57,303 bases of DNA from Candidatus Aminicenantota bacterium (GTDB taxonomy: Bacteria; Acidobacteriota; Aminicenantia; Aminicenantales; Aminicenantaceae), in NCBI GenBank assembly GCA_011042725.1, contig DQWD01000337.1:1-57303 (forward strand), given 5' to 3'. The notes under the pieces are model-generated. The model was not told the origin of the DNA and made no database searches. It saw only the letters and a list, made by a program, of their open reading frames with translations. A program made the position numbers and the translations under genes. Shown here piece after piece: positions 43,154-51,563 of this stretch; position 1 is the first letter of the stretch; every line of letters begins with the position of its first letter.

Positions 43154-44839
43154 ATGAGTCAAATAACCAGGCGGGAATTTTTGAAGAAAACTTCGGTATT
43201 GGCTCTGGCTTCGGGGAGTGGCTTTTTATTGAAAGGATGCACGAAGGGTAAGGATTTTGACTGGGTGATAAAAGGGGGCCGGGTAATTGATGGTTCAGGT
43301 TCGCCTCCCCGGGAAACTGATGTGGGGATCAAAGATGGTCTAATTGTGGAAATAGGGCCAATTTCTGCACGTCGGGCGAGGATGGTTTGTGAAGCCCGGG
43401 AAATGTTCGTCTGCCCAGGTTTTATTGACGTCCACGATCATACCGATGTTCAACTTTTAGTTGATCCTAAAGGAGAAAGTGCCGTTCACCAGGGGATAAC
43501 TACGCTGATGAGTGGTAATTGTGGTTACTCACCCTTTCCCATTGCCGATGAAATTTATGAGGAATTTAAATTAGATCTTAAGGAGCAGTACGGCTTGGAT
43601 CTTGATTGGCGAGATATCAGCGGCTTTTTGCAATGCTTGGAGAAGCAAGGTTTGGCTTTAAATTATGCCACCCTTGTTGGTCATGGCTCTATCAGGGGAG
43701 CAGCCATGGGTTTTGATGATCGAGAACCAACTGCTGAAGAATTAGCGAGGATGAAAGTAATGGTGGAAGAGGCGATGAAAAACGGAGCTTTTGGTCTTTC
43801 TAGTGGCTTAGAATATACCCCTGGGAGTTATGCGAAAACCGGCGAATTGATCGAATTATGTCGAGTGGTGACCCAACTAAGTGGAGTTTATGCCACCCAT
43901 ATGCGCGATGAAAGTGATTACCTTCTTGAAGCCCTCGATGAAAGTTTTCAAATAGCTCGTGTCAGTGGCGTTAGTATTCAAATATCTCATTTAAAGGTTG
44001 CCTATCCTAGTAATTGGTCTAAAATAGATGAAGCCTTGGCTCGTCTTGATCAAGCTGCAGAAGAAGGGATTAATGTTTTTGCCGATCGGTATCCTTATTT
44101 GGCGGCATCAACTGGACTAGGTAGTATTTTTCCTATTTGGGCGATGGAAGGCACAACCAAAGATTTCCTCCGTCGTCTCCAGGATAAGAGCCTAGAACAG
44201 AAATTTCGGGATTATCTGGCCAATGAAGAGAAAAGTCTTGGCTCTTGGGATAAAGTGCTTGTTGCCTCGGTGGTTAGCGAGAAGAATAGAAATTTTGAAG
44301 GGATGAGCATTCTTGAGTGTTGCCGACGAACTGGGAAAGACGCCTTTGAGTTCATCCGGGATTTGTTAGTTGAAGAGAGGAATCGCGTGGGCATGATCAT
44401 CTTCATGATGAAAGAGGAGAATTTAAAGAAAATCTTGGCTCATCCTTTGGTTGGAGTAGGTTGTGATGGAGGAGCTATTTCTCCCGAGGGTGTTCTTGGC
44501 AAGGGAAAACCTCATCCCCGCCACTATGGAACTTTTCCTCGGGTCCTAGGAAAATATATTCGCGAAGAAAAAATTCTTCCCTGGGAAGAAATGATCTCCA
44601 AGATGACCTATCGAGCCGCGGTAAAGTTCGGATTATCAAAGAGAGGGCTTTTAAAACCAGGATACCAGGCTGATGTTGTGGTTTTCAATCCGGAAACAGT
44701 CATTGATCGGGCGACTTGGACCAATCCTCATCAATTTCCCCAAGGAATCATCCATGTATTTGTCAATGGTATGAAGGTCATCGAGGAGGAGAAGCATACA
44801 GGACGCCTGCCTGGGTATGTGCTTCGAAAAAGAGTCTGA
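43154..44839 (+). CDS. N-acyl-D-amino-acid deacylase family, Tat lipoprotein
   Basis: The product is about 561 residues from the ATG at 43154, which has AAGGAG upstream. A Tat signal (TRREFLKKTSVLALASG) with a lipobox (LLKGC) predicts a folded, lipid-anchored envelope enzyme. The amidohydrolase fold shows a metal site HDH (FIDVHDHTD), NCGYSPFP, THMRDESD, ISHLK and a C-terminal beta-sandwich (GYQADVVVFNP). Members hydrolyse N-acyl-D-amino acids or D-peptides. The exact substrate is unknown; recycling of cell-wall peptides or scavenging is plausible. Confidence 0.88.
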   Translation: MSQITRREFLKKTSVLALASGSGFLLKGCTKGKDFDWVIKGGRVIDGSGSPPRETDVGIKDGLIVEIGPISARRARMVCEAREMFVCPGFIDVHDHTDVQLLVDPKGESAVHQGITTLMSGNCGYSPFPIADEIYEEFKLDLKEQYGLDLDWRDISGFLQCLEKQGLALNYATLVGHGSIRGAAMGFDDREPTAEELARMKVMVEEAMKNGAFGLSSGLEYTPGSYAKTGELIELCRVVTQLSGVYATHMRDESDYLLEALDESFQIARVSGVSIQISHLKVAYPSNWSKIDEALARLDQAAEEGINVFADRYPYLAASTGLGSIFPIWAMEGTTKDFLRRLQDKSLEQKFRDYLANEEKSLGSWDKVLVASVVSEKNRNFEGMSILECCRRTGKDAFEFIRDLLVEERNRVGMIIFMMKEENLKKILAHPLVGVGCDGGAISPEGVLGKGKPHPRHYGTFPRVLGKYIREEKILPWEEMISKMTYRAAVKFGLSKRGLLKPGYQADVVVFNPETVIDRATWTNPHQFPQGIIHVFVNGMKVIEEEKHTGRLPGYVLRKRV

Positions 44840-44861
44840 AAAAATTTGAAGTATAGAGACC

Positions 44862-45791
44862 ATGAGATTTAAGTTCTATTGGTTGTTGAAAACCCTAGTT
44901 TTTGTCTCCTGGATTTGCTTATTTAACATTGCCTCCTCTGGCCTTAATTTAATTTGGTCAATTCCCGAACCGCGGCCGCAAACTTCGACTGAGAAACCTG
45001 CAATTGAACTCGATTATCGTTCCCTAAAGCCCGGGGAAGTAATCAAGGTCAGTGTTCCTCAAGGCGAGCATCTTCGCCAAGTCGAGTTGAGGTTCGAGAA
45101 GCAAAAGTACAGACTTTATTTCGACCAAACCACCCAAACTTGGTTGGGATTCGTTGGCCTTGATTTTCAATTACCGCCAGGCCAATACTCTTTGGAAGCC
45201 ATCATGGTGGACATTCAAGGGAATGTGAGTAAGGTGCAGATTCCCCTGCTCGTTCAAATCAAAAAATTCCCTACTAAGAAACTTTGGGTGGAGCCTCGTT
45301 ATGTTACTCCTCCCCCTGAGGTAACCGAGAGAATAAGAAGAGAGTCAGCTCTTTTACGCAGTATTTTTTCTCTAGAAACTCCCTCCTGGTTCGGCGAAGG
45401 AAAGTTTATCCTTCCTACCCAAGGCAAGATCAATTTTAATTTTGGAGAAAGAAGAATTTATAACAACCAGCCTCGTTCATCTCATTCCGGAATAGATATT
45501 GCTGCGGTTACTGGTACTCCCGTCCTGGCCAGCAATTCGGGCCGGATAGTGCTGGCTTCAGAGCTATATTTTGCCGGAAAAACCGTCATCATTGATCATG
45601 GCCTGGGGCTTTACACTTTTTATGCTCATCTCTCCCAAATCAAAGTAAAACGAGATGACAAGGTGGTAAAGGGAGAGGTTATTGGCTTGGTGGGAGCTAC
45701 TGGTCGAGTAACAGGACCTCATCTTCATTGGAGTGTGCGTCTAAAGGGAAGCCGGGTTGATCCTCTCTCGCTGTTGGCTTTATCGGACTAA
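44862..45791 (+). CDS. M23 family (LytM-type) metallopeptidase
   Basis: The 309-residue protein has an N-terminal signal or anchor (about 5-28), a beta-rich linker domain (about 45-135) and a C-terminal LytM domain. Its zinc ligands are visible: HSGIDIA (HxxxD) and HLHW. Such enzymes cut peptidoglycan cross-bridges or regulate amidases. It starts 22 bases after the D-aminoacylase gene, and both may act on cell-wall peptides. Confidence 0.9.
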   Translation: MRFKFYWLLKTLVFVSWICLFNIASSGLNLIWSIPEPRPQTSTEKPAIELDYRSLKPGEVIKVSVPQGEHLRQVELRFEKQKYRLYFDQTTQTWLGFVGLDFQLPPGQYSLEAIMVDIQGNVSKVQIPLLVQIKKFPTKKLWVEPRYVTPPPEVTERIRRESALLRSIFSLETPSWFGEGKFILPTQGKINFNFGERRIYNNQPRSSHSGIDIAAVTGTPVLASNSGRIVLASELYFAGKTVIIDHGLGLYTFYAHLSQIKVKRDDKVVKGEVIGLVGATGRVTGPHLHWSVRLKGSRVDPLSLLALSD

Positions 45792-45856
45792 AAAGATAGA
45801 TAAAAAAAATTTTAACTAAACGTCTAGGGAATAGGGGCCAACTTCGGTTCGCGGAG

Positions 45857-45886
45857 TTGACAGTTTTCGTTCTTTTCCGGTAGGAT
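45857..45886 (+). promoter_or_regulatory. promoter of gpmI
   Basis: TTGACA (perfect), 18 bases, TAGGAT. Leader of about 75 bases to the ATG at 45969, with GAGGT five bases before the start codon. Confidence 0.45.
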
Positions 45887-45968
45887 GGCATCCTTAACAA
45901 AAAAATAATTATAGTTGGGGAATAATAATTTAGTTAAAAAGAAACTTCCCCGCTCTTTGAGGTAGGAG

Positions 45969-47597
45969 ATGGTCAAAAATTCAATGAGTAAAAAAAGCCA
46001 AGTTCAAAGCGCCTTTGTTCAGGCAATTAGAGAAGCTTATGGCCAGGGTCAAGAGGATGAAGCCTTGGAACCATTGGTGGCGGTCGATGAGCAAGGTCGT
46101 CCCTTGGGCCGCGTGCAGAAGGGAGATGTGGTGATTTTCTATGATTTAAGAGGCGAAAGAGAGATTGAATTGACCCAAGCCTTGACTGATGAAGAATTCC
46201 ATTATTTCCCTGTCGAGTCATTGGATCTAAGCATGGTCACTATGATTGAATATGCTTCCCGGTTAAAAGTTAAAGTGGCGTTTCCTCCCGAAGGTCCTGT
46301 CAACAATACTCTTACTGAGGTTTTATCTCGGGCCGGGAAGAGAGTTCTCAAAATCTCCGAGTCCGAGAAAGCTATTCATCTTGGTTATTTTATGAATGGG
46401 AAACAAGAGGTAATCTTTCCGGGAGAAAAAAGAAAAATTATTCCCTCACCTCAGGGTATCGCCAATTATGCGAAAGTTCCGCAAATGAGTGCTGCTCAGG
46501 TCACCGAAGCCATCATCGAGTCACTAGAAGAAGACCATGACTTAGTCATTGCTAATTATGCCAATGTGGATGTTGTCGGCCATATCGAGGATGAGCAAGC
46601 GGTGCTGGAGGCAGTGGAGGTTGTCGATAAAGAATTGGGGCGAGTGGTCAAAGCTTGCCAGGATAAGCACATCACGTTGGTGGTCACTGCCGACCACGGT
46701 ACTGTTGAAGAATGGTATTATCCCGATGGAACCATCGATACTGGACACACCCGCAATCCTGTTCCGTTTGTTTTGGCTGATTTTTCTCTTTCTTCTGGTT
46801 CGGAAAATGAGTTGAAACTTCGGTCCCAAGGAGAGTTGATCGATGTCGCCCCGACTATTTTAAACCTCCTGGGAGTAGACACCCCCCAGGAAATGACAGG
46901 TCAAGATTTGCTCGAGATTGGCGAACTAATTTCCTCATCTCGGTCAAAAATTCTCCTTCTTATCTTGGATGGTTGGGGCTTGAGAAAGGAAAAATGGGGC
47001 AATATGATTGCTCGAGCTAGGACTCCTAATTTTGAGAGTCTATGGGCTAATTATCCTCATTCTTTACTTGCAGCTTCGGGAGAAGCAGTGGGCATGCCGC
47101 CCGGAACAGTAGGTAATTCTGAGTCAGGTCATCTTCATTTAGGGGCGGGCCGCCGGATACTTCTTGACCGGGTGCGGATTGATAAGGCTATTCAGCAGGG
47201 AACCTTTTTCCAGAACGAAGCTTTTCTTTGGGCTCTAGACAAAGCCCAGAAGAGGGGAAGGGCCCTTCATCTTTTAGGCATTGTCTCTCATTATAGTTCT
47301 CATGGAACGATTGACCATCTTTTCGCTCTTCTCCGCCTGGCTCGCCAGCATAATGTTTCTCAAGTTTATATTCATTGTTTGATCGGACGCCGGGGAGAAA
47401 AACCCGAAAGTGGGGCCATCTACGTGCATAAAGTTGAGGAGATGGCTCGCTCTTTAGGGATTGGACAAGTAGTGACGGTCATCGGTCGTTTCTGGGCTCT
47501 GGACCGGGAGGAAAACTGGGATCGAGTGGAAAAAACCTATCGAGCTTTAGTTTACGGAGAAGGAACTCCAGTTAAGCAAGATAACCGGCGGCAATAA
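45969..47597 (+). CDS. gpmI: circularly permuted cofactor-independent phosphoglycerate mutase
   Basis: Interconverts 2- and 3-phosphoglycerate. All parts of GpmI are present in 542 residues, but in swapped order. Residues ~14-315 match the usual C-terminal half (VVIFYDLRGERE, NYANVDVVGH, TADHGTVE, GHTRNPVPF, EMTGQDLL). After a short linker, ~327-533 match the usual N-terminal half (ILLLILDGWG, GNSESGHLHLGAGR, GRFWALDREENWDR). By family knowledge the metal ligands correspond to D201, H205, H260 and D334, S384, D242, H243; all are present. R61, R64, K134, H445, R474, R507 and R513 are also kept, but the Asp154 position is R475. Spacings match the canonical enzyme, so it is probably functional. 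Confidence 0.92.
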   Translation: MVKNSMSKKSQVQSAFVQAIREAYGQGQEDEALEPLVAVDEQGRPLGRVQKGDVVIFYDLRGEREIELTQALTDEEFHYFPVESLDLSMVTMIEYASRLKVKVAFPPEGPVNNTLTEVLSRAGKRVLKISESEKAIHLGYFMNGKQEVIFPGEKRKIIPSPQGIANYAKVPQMSAAQVTEAIIESLEEDHDLVIANYANVDVVGHIEDEQAVLEAVEVVDKELGRVVKACQDKHITLVVTADHGTVEEWYYPDGTIDTGHTRNPVPFVLADFSLSSGSENELKLRSQGELIDVAPTILNLLGVDTPQEMTGQDLLEIGELISSSRSKILLLILDGWGLRKEKWGNMIARARTPNFESLWANYPHSLLAASGEAVGMPPGTVGNSESGHLHLGAGRRILLDRVRIDKAIQQGTFFQNEAFLWALDKAQKRGRALHLLGIVSHYSSHGTIDHLFALLRLARQHNVSQVYIHCLIGRRGEKPESGAIYVHKVEEMARSLGIGQVVTVIGRFWALDREENWDRVEKTYRALVYGEGTPVKQDNRRQ

Positions 47598-47655
47598 GTC
47601 CTTTTGAAAATGAACATTTTGGGAGAATTAATCGTATTTAAAACAAGGGATAACA

Positions 47656-48579
47656 GTGACTCCAGCCGCTAAGATCTTAGACCTCCAAAGAATTGGTTAT
47701 AATTATGGGCAGATTAAAGCTCTTTCCGGAGTAAGTATCACAGTGGAGAAGGGCCCGGTCGGGCTTCTCGGGCCTAACGGAGCCGGCAAAAGTACCCTTT
47801 TGCGCTTACTGTTGGGTTTTTTAACTATCCAAGAAGGACAAGGAAAAGTTATGGGCTATGATGTCGCTCGAGAGAAGACTCGAGTGCGGCAAATTGTTGG
47901 TTATATGCCGGAAGATGAAAGCTATGTTCCCGGTATTGATGGAGTCACCTTGACAGCTTTGTTAGGTGAGCTATCGGGAATGCCTCGTCAAGAAGCGATG
48001 AAAAGGGCTCATGATGTGCTCTTTTATGTCGGCTTGGAGGAGAGTCGTTATCGTCGGGTGGAAAGTTATTCTAAAGGTATGCGCCAGAGATTGAAGTTAG
48101 CCCAGGCTTTGGTTCATGATCCCCAATTAATCCTCTTAGATGAACCAACTTCTGGTCTTGACCCTCAGGGAAGGGAAGAGATACTGGAGTTGATCACAGA
48201 TATTTCTAACCATGGCGTTCAGGTTTTAGTTTCTTCCCATATTCTTCCTGATATTGAAGAAACGTGCCAAGAGGTAATTATTCTCAATCAAGGTCAAGTG
48301 GCGGCCCAAGGAAATCTTCAAGAATTAAAAAAGCTAAATTATAACCTTTACGAGCTGAAGGTGGCGGGAGAAGCGGCTCCATTTTTGGCAAAGTTGCAAG
48401 AGCGGGGCTGTCGTTGGGAACAAGAAGAGGATTTGTGGAAGTTGTATCTTCCCCGGGAATTGTCGCCGCGAGTAATTTTTGAGTTGGCCGTGGAAGAGAA
48501 AGTTCAAGTTCGTCATCTAGTCAAAAGTCAATCCCGGCTGGAAGATTTATTTGCTCAAGTAGTCGGGGAGGAAGAATGA
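47656..48579 (+). CDS. ABC-2 type exporter ATP-binding protein 1
   Basis: The 307-residue ATPase has Walker A GPNGAGKST, signature YSKGMRQRLKLAQAL, Walker B LILLDEPTSGLDP and the switch His (SSHI). A C-terminal extension (about 225-305) is typical of ABC-2 drug, lipid or natamycin-type exporters. The start is GTG with AAGGG upstream. It begins a four-gene operon joined by 1-4-base overlaps. The substrate is unknown. Confidence 0.92.
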   Translation: MTPAAKILDLQRIGYNYGQIKALSGVSITVEKGPVGLLGPNGAGKSTLLRLLLGFLTIQEGQGKVMGYDVAREKTRVRQIVGYMPEDESYVPGIDGVTLTALLGELSGMPRQEAMKRAHDVLFYVGLEESRYRRVESYSKGMRQRLKLAQALVHDPQLILLDEPTSGLDPQGREEILELITDISNHGVQVLVSSHILPDIEETCQEVIILNQGQVAAQGNLQELKKLNYNLYELKVAGEAAPFLAKLQERGCRWEQEEDLWKLYLPRELSPRVIFELAVEEKVQVRHLVKSQSRLEDLFAQVVGEEE

Positions 48580-49448
48580 GTATCAGAAAAAAGGGTTATA
48601 GCCACTGGGAAGGGCAACTCAAAGAGTCAGCTTTTGTTGCCTGGTTTCCTCTTACTCGATTAGGAATAAAACTAGCTTTCCAAAAGAGGTTTTTTAAACT
48701 TTTCTTTTTCTCGGCCTTTCTTCCCGCCTTAATTTTTCTAGCGGGAATCTATGTTTCGGAGCGGATGGAGGATTTTCGGTTTATGATTCAAGGCCAACCT
48801 TCCTTCCTCCAGATAACTCCTAATTATTTTAAAGCCTATTTTACTAACTCCTTTTTTCTTTTTTTACTAGTGTTGATGATGATTTTTGTGGGTTCGGGAT
48901 TAATTGCCGACGATTTAAAATTTAAAGCTTTACAACTTTATTTTGCTCGTCCCTTGCGCAAGGTCGATTATTTGCTGGGGAAGATGGCCACCTTAGGTTT
49001 TTTTCTCCTTCTTCTCAGTCTAATTCCGGGCTGGATTTTTGTGTTATTTAAACTCGTCTTTGCCGGCAACTTTGCCTTCCTGCGTTCTTATCCCTGGCTA
49101 CCGTTAGCGGTAGTTGCTTATTCCTTAATTTTAACTTTATTTTTTGCTATTTATACTTTGACTCTTTCGGCTCTCAGTAGCAATAGTCGACATGTGGCCT
49201 TGATGATCTTCGGGATTTATTTGGCTTCGGATATCATTTTCGGTATTTTTTATCAAAACTTTCATCATCCCTACCTGGCTCTTCTTTCGCTGAAATTGAA
49301 TCTTCAGCAAGTGGGAGCAGCGCTTTTTGGAGAGAAACTCTTTTATCCTGTTCCTTGGGGATGGTCGCTTTTACTTCTTATTATGTTGATGGGGTTGGGC
49401 TTAGCTATTCTTAACCGGCGAATCAGAAGCGTTGAGGTGGTTAAATGA
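48576..49448 (+). CDS. ABC-2 type exporter permease 1
   Basis: The 290-residue protein has six predicted membrane helices. Its pattern of an initial helix, a periplasmic loop and then FVGSGLIADDLKFKALQLYFARPLRK is typical of ABC-2 permeases. The start overlaps the ATPase stop as ATGA. It is paralogous to the permease at 50374. Probably pairs with ATPase 1. Confidence 0.85.
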   Translation: MSIRKKGYSHWEGQLKESAFVAWFPLTRLGIKLAFQKRFFKLFFFSAFLPALIFLAGIYVSERMEDFRFMIQGQPSFLQITPNYFKAYFTNSFFLFLLVLMMIFVGSGLIADDLKFKALQLYFARPLRKVDYLLGKMATLGFFLLLLSLIPGWIFVLFKLVFAGNFAFLRSYPWLPLAVVAYSLILTLFFAIYTLTLSALSSNSRHVALMIFGIYLASDIIFGIFYQNFHHPYLALLSLKLNLQQVGAALFGEKLFYPVPWGWSLLLLIMLMGLGLAILNRRIRSVEVVK

Positions 49449-50374
49449 ACCCGGTCGTTGAGACAAAAAATTTATCCAAATATTATGGCAATGTGCTGGG
49501 ATTGAGTGATGTCTCGGTAGAAATTCATCCAGGAGTAGTTGGCCTTCTTGGTCCCAATGGGGCGGGGAAATCAACCTTTTTAAAGTTGATCACCGGGCAA
49601 TTGAAACCTAGCTTGGGACAAGTTTATGTGTTTGGCCAGAAGATTTGGAATAACCCTCAACTCTTTGCTGATATCGGTTATTGCCCAGAGACAGATGCTT
49701 TTTTTGAGGATTTATCGGGTTGGCAATTTCTAACCTGGATGCTCCAACTCCATCACTTTTCGGCTTGCCAGGCCAAAGAGAAGGCAAACGAAATCCTTGG
49801 TTTTCTTCATCTTGCCGAGGACAAAGACCGTCTCATTCGTTCCTACAGCCGGGGAATGAGGCAACGGCTAAAAATAGCCCAAGCCATCGCTCATGACCCC
49901 CAACTAATTATTCTTGATGAGCCTTTGAATGGATTGGATCCTTTGGGAAGAAGGAAGGTGATTAAATATATCCGCAAGATGGGTGAAGAAGGCCGAACGG
50001 TAATTGTCTCTAGCCATGTCCTCCCTGAAATTGAAGCCATGACTAAAAAGATAATCCTCATTCATCAAGGGAAAATATTTGCCTCGGGAAATATTCACTA
50101 TATTCGGGAGTTAATCGATTCCCATCCTCATATCATTTCCATTAAATGCAACCAAGTTCGGGATTTGGCCGCAGCCTTGATCAAAGCCGAAGAAGTAATT
50201 AAGGTCTTTTTTACTCCCGATCCCCAAGAAGTTCAGATTGAGACCCGCCAGCGCGATGTTTTTTTTGATCGTCTGCAGAAGCTTATTCTTGAACTTGATT
50301 TAAATGTGGAGGCCATCACTTCCCCTGATGACAATCTCCAGGCGGTGTTTGACTATTTAATTGGAGAAAAATAA
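49445..50374 (+). CDS. ABC-2 type exporter ATP-binding protein 2
   Basis: The 309-residue ATPase has GPNGAGKST, YSRGMRQRLKIAQAI and LIILDEPLNGLDP, with a C-terminal domain of the same type as ATPase 1. Overlaps permease 1 as ATGA and permease 2 as TAATG. The duplicated ATPase-permease pairs may form one heteromeric exporter or two related ones. Confidence 0.92.
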   Translation: MNPVVETKNLSKYYGNVLGLSDVSVEIHPGVVGLLGPNGAGKSTFLKLITGQLKPSLGQVYVFGQKIWNNPQLFADIGYCPETDAFFEDLSGWQFLTWMLQLHHFSACQAKEKANEILGFLHLAEDKDRLIRSYSRGMRQRLKIAQAIAHDPQLIILDEPLNGLDPLGRRKVIKYIRKMGEEGRTVIVSSHVLPEIEAMTKKIILIHQGKIFASGNIHYIRELIDSHPHIISIKCNQVRDLAAALIKAEEVIKVFFTPDPQEVQIETRQRDVFFDRLQKLILELDLNVEAITSPDDNLQAVFDYLIGEK

Positions 50375-51195
50375 TGAGTTCCCTGGCCCATTTGGAAAAG
50401 AAAAAAACCTTATTTTTCCCTAGTGTTCGTGATATTTTTAAATTTTACTTTTTCCTTGGTTTAAATTCTCGCCGCTCGCGATTGTTTTTACTCAGTAGTA
50501 TAGTGCCGATTGTGATTGCGGCTATCTTTAAAGGATCCCAGATTCTTTACGGTCAACCCCGCTTTTCGGGCTTATTTATCTATTCCAACATGATCATGAT
50601 GTTTTTTCTGCACTTTTTAATCCTGATCATGACCCTTTTTTTTGGCAGTTCAGTGTGCCGGGAAGAAGTGGACGGGTCAACTTTACCTTATCTGGTTACG
50701 CGACCTCTGCATAAAATGGCTTTTATTGTCGGAAAATATGCCGCCTCTACTTTGCTTGTCGGCTTGACGGTGATCTTTAGCTTGGCGATTTGTTTTCTTA
50801 TCCTTAATCTTACCCAGCTGGGAGAGGGGGGTATCTATAAAGTCTTAGCCCGGGATGCCGGAGTGCTCTTCTTAGGGGTCATGAGTTATATGGCCCTTTT
50901 TACTTTTTTGGGCATCATCTTGAAAAAAGCCATTTTCTTTGGTTTGCTCTTTAGTTTTGGCTGGGAGAATATCATCCAGTATTTCCCTGGTCAGACCCAG
51001 CGATTTGCTGTTGTTCATTACCTCAAATCTCTTTTGCCCGCCATGACCCAGGAAGGGTTTCCTTTTCTACTGTTTCGTTTGGAGCCAACTCCACTGGCTC
51101 AGTCGATACTTACCTTGCTGGGAATAGTTATATTCTTTTTAGGACTAAGTTGTGCCCTTTATGCTTGGAAAGAGTTTATCATTGATTCAAAATAA
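50374..51195 (+). CDS. ABC-2 type exporter permease 2
   Basis: The 273-residue protein has six predicted helices, with the ABC-2 motif FGSSVCREEVDGSTLPYLVTRPLHK after helix 2. Last gene of the operon. Its stop codon is directly followed by two REP-like elements and then a degenerate copy of its own bases 50572-50685. Confidence 0.85.
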   Translation: MSSLAHLEKKKTLFFPSVRDIFKFYFFLGLNSRRSRLFLLSSIVPIVIAAIFKGSQILYGQPRFSGLFIYSNMIMMFFLHFLILIMTLFFGSSVCREEVDGSTLPYLVTRPLHKMAFIVGKYAASTLLVGLTVIFSLAICFLILNLTQLGEGGIYKVLARDAGVLFLGVMSYMALFTFLGIILKKAIFFGLLFSFGWENIIQYFPGQTQRFAVVHYLKSLLPAMTQEGFPFLLFRLEPTPLAQSILTLLGIVIFFLGLSCALYAWKEFIIDSK

Positions 51196-51244
51196 AAAAA
51201 ACTGGTGAAAACTGGTGACAGTTCACCTATTTACCTAACTTTTC
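51196..51244 (+). repeat. REP-like palindromic element, copy C
   Basis: ACTGGTGAAAACTGGTGACAGTTCACCTATTTACC, starting at the stop of permease 2. The inner stem GGTGA/TCACC is intact. Possibly acts as the 3' end structure of the ABC operon mRNA. Confidence 0.65.
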
Positions 51245-51251
51245 TAAAAAC

Positions 51252-51298
51252 AAACTGGAAAATTAGTGATAGCTCACCTATTTGCCTATTTTTTCCAG
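51252..51298 (+). repeat. REP-like palindromic element, copy D (diverged)
   Basis: A diverged tandem copy eight bases after copy C. The inner stem is AGTGA/TCACC, and its outer ends CTGGAAAA and TTTTCCAG are perfect inverted repeats. Confidence 0.55.
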
Positions 51299-51350
51299 AG
51301 AAAAAATAAAAACGCGAGCCTCAAAAACAAAAAAATAAGGACTTTTTACA

Positions 51351-51461
51351 TTATTTATCTATTCCAATATGATCATGTACGATCATGATGTTTTTTCTGC
51401 CCTTTTTGATCGTGCTCATGACCCTTTTTTTGGACAGTTCAGTTGACCGGAAAAAGAACTA
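51351..51461 (+). pseudogene. duplicated fragment of the ABC permease 2 gene
   Basis: About 110 bases closely match the interior of the upstream permease gene (50572-50685): TTATTTATCTATTCCAA, GATGTTTTTTCTGC and TCATGACCCTTTTTTT occur in both, in order. The copy has point changes, a ten-base internal duplication (GATCATGtacGATCATG) and a deletion near its end. It cannot encode a protein. Confidence 0.8.
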
Positions 51462-51563
51462 ATTTTAAATCAATTTGATTATTATTCTTTCTTGTAAATA
51501 GAAACCTGCTCAAACAGCCTAACTTGGACGTTAAATTTAACTATTTATAGCTGATTTCGAGTT
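51462..51563. other. AT-rich spacer between converging genes
   Basis: Completes the 368-base gap after the ABC operon. No hairpin terminator or gene is seen beyond the elements listed. Confidence 0.4.

Noticed and set aside
45969-47597. Two fused fragments of gpmI from a truncation or two separate genes
   Set aside because: Both halves are complete and non-redundant, all metal ligands are present, and the frame is continuous with one ribosome site; permutation explains it better.
51196-51298. Repeated units after the ABC operon as a CRISPR array
   Set aside because: Only two diverged units with an 8-base gap, palindromic and also found singly elsewhere; no cas genes.
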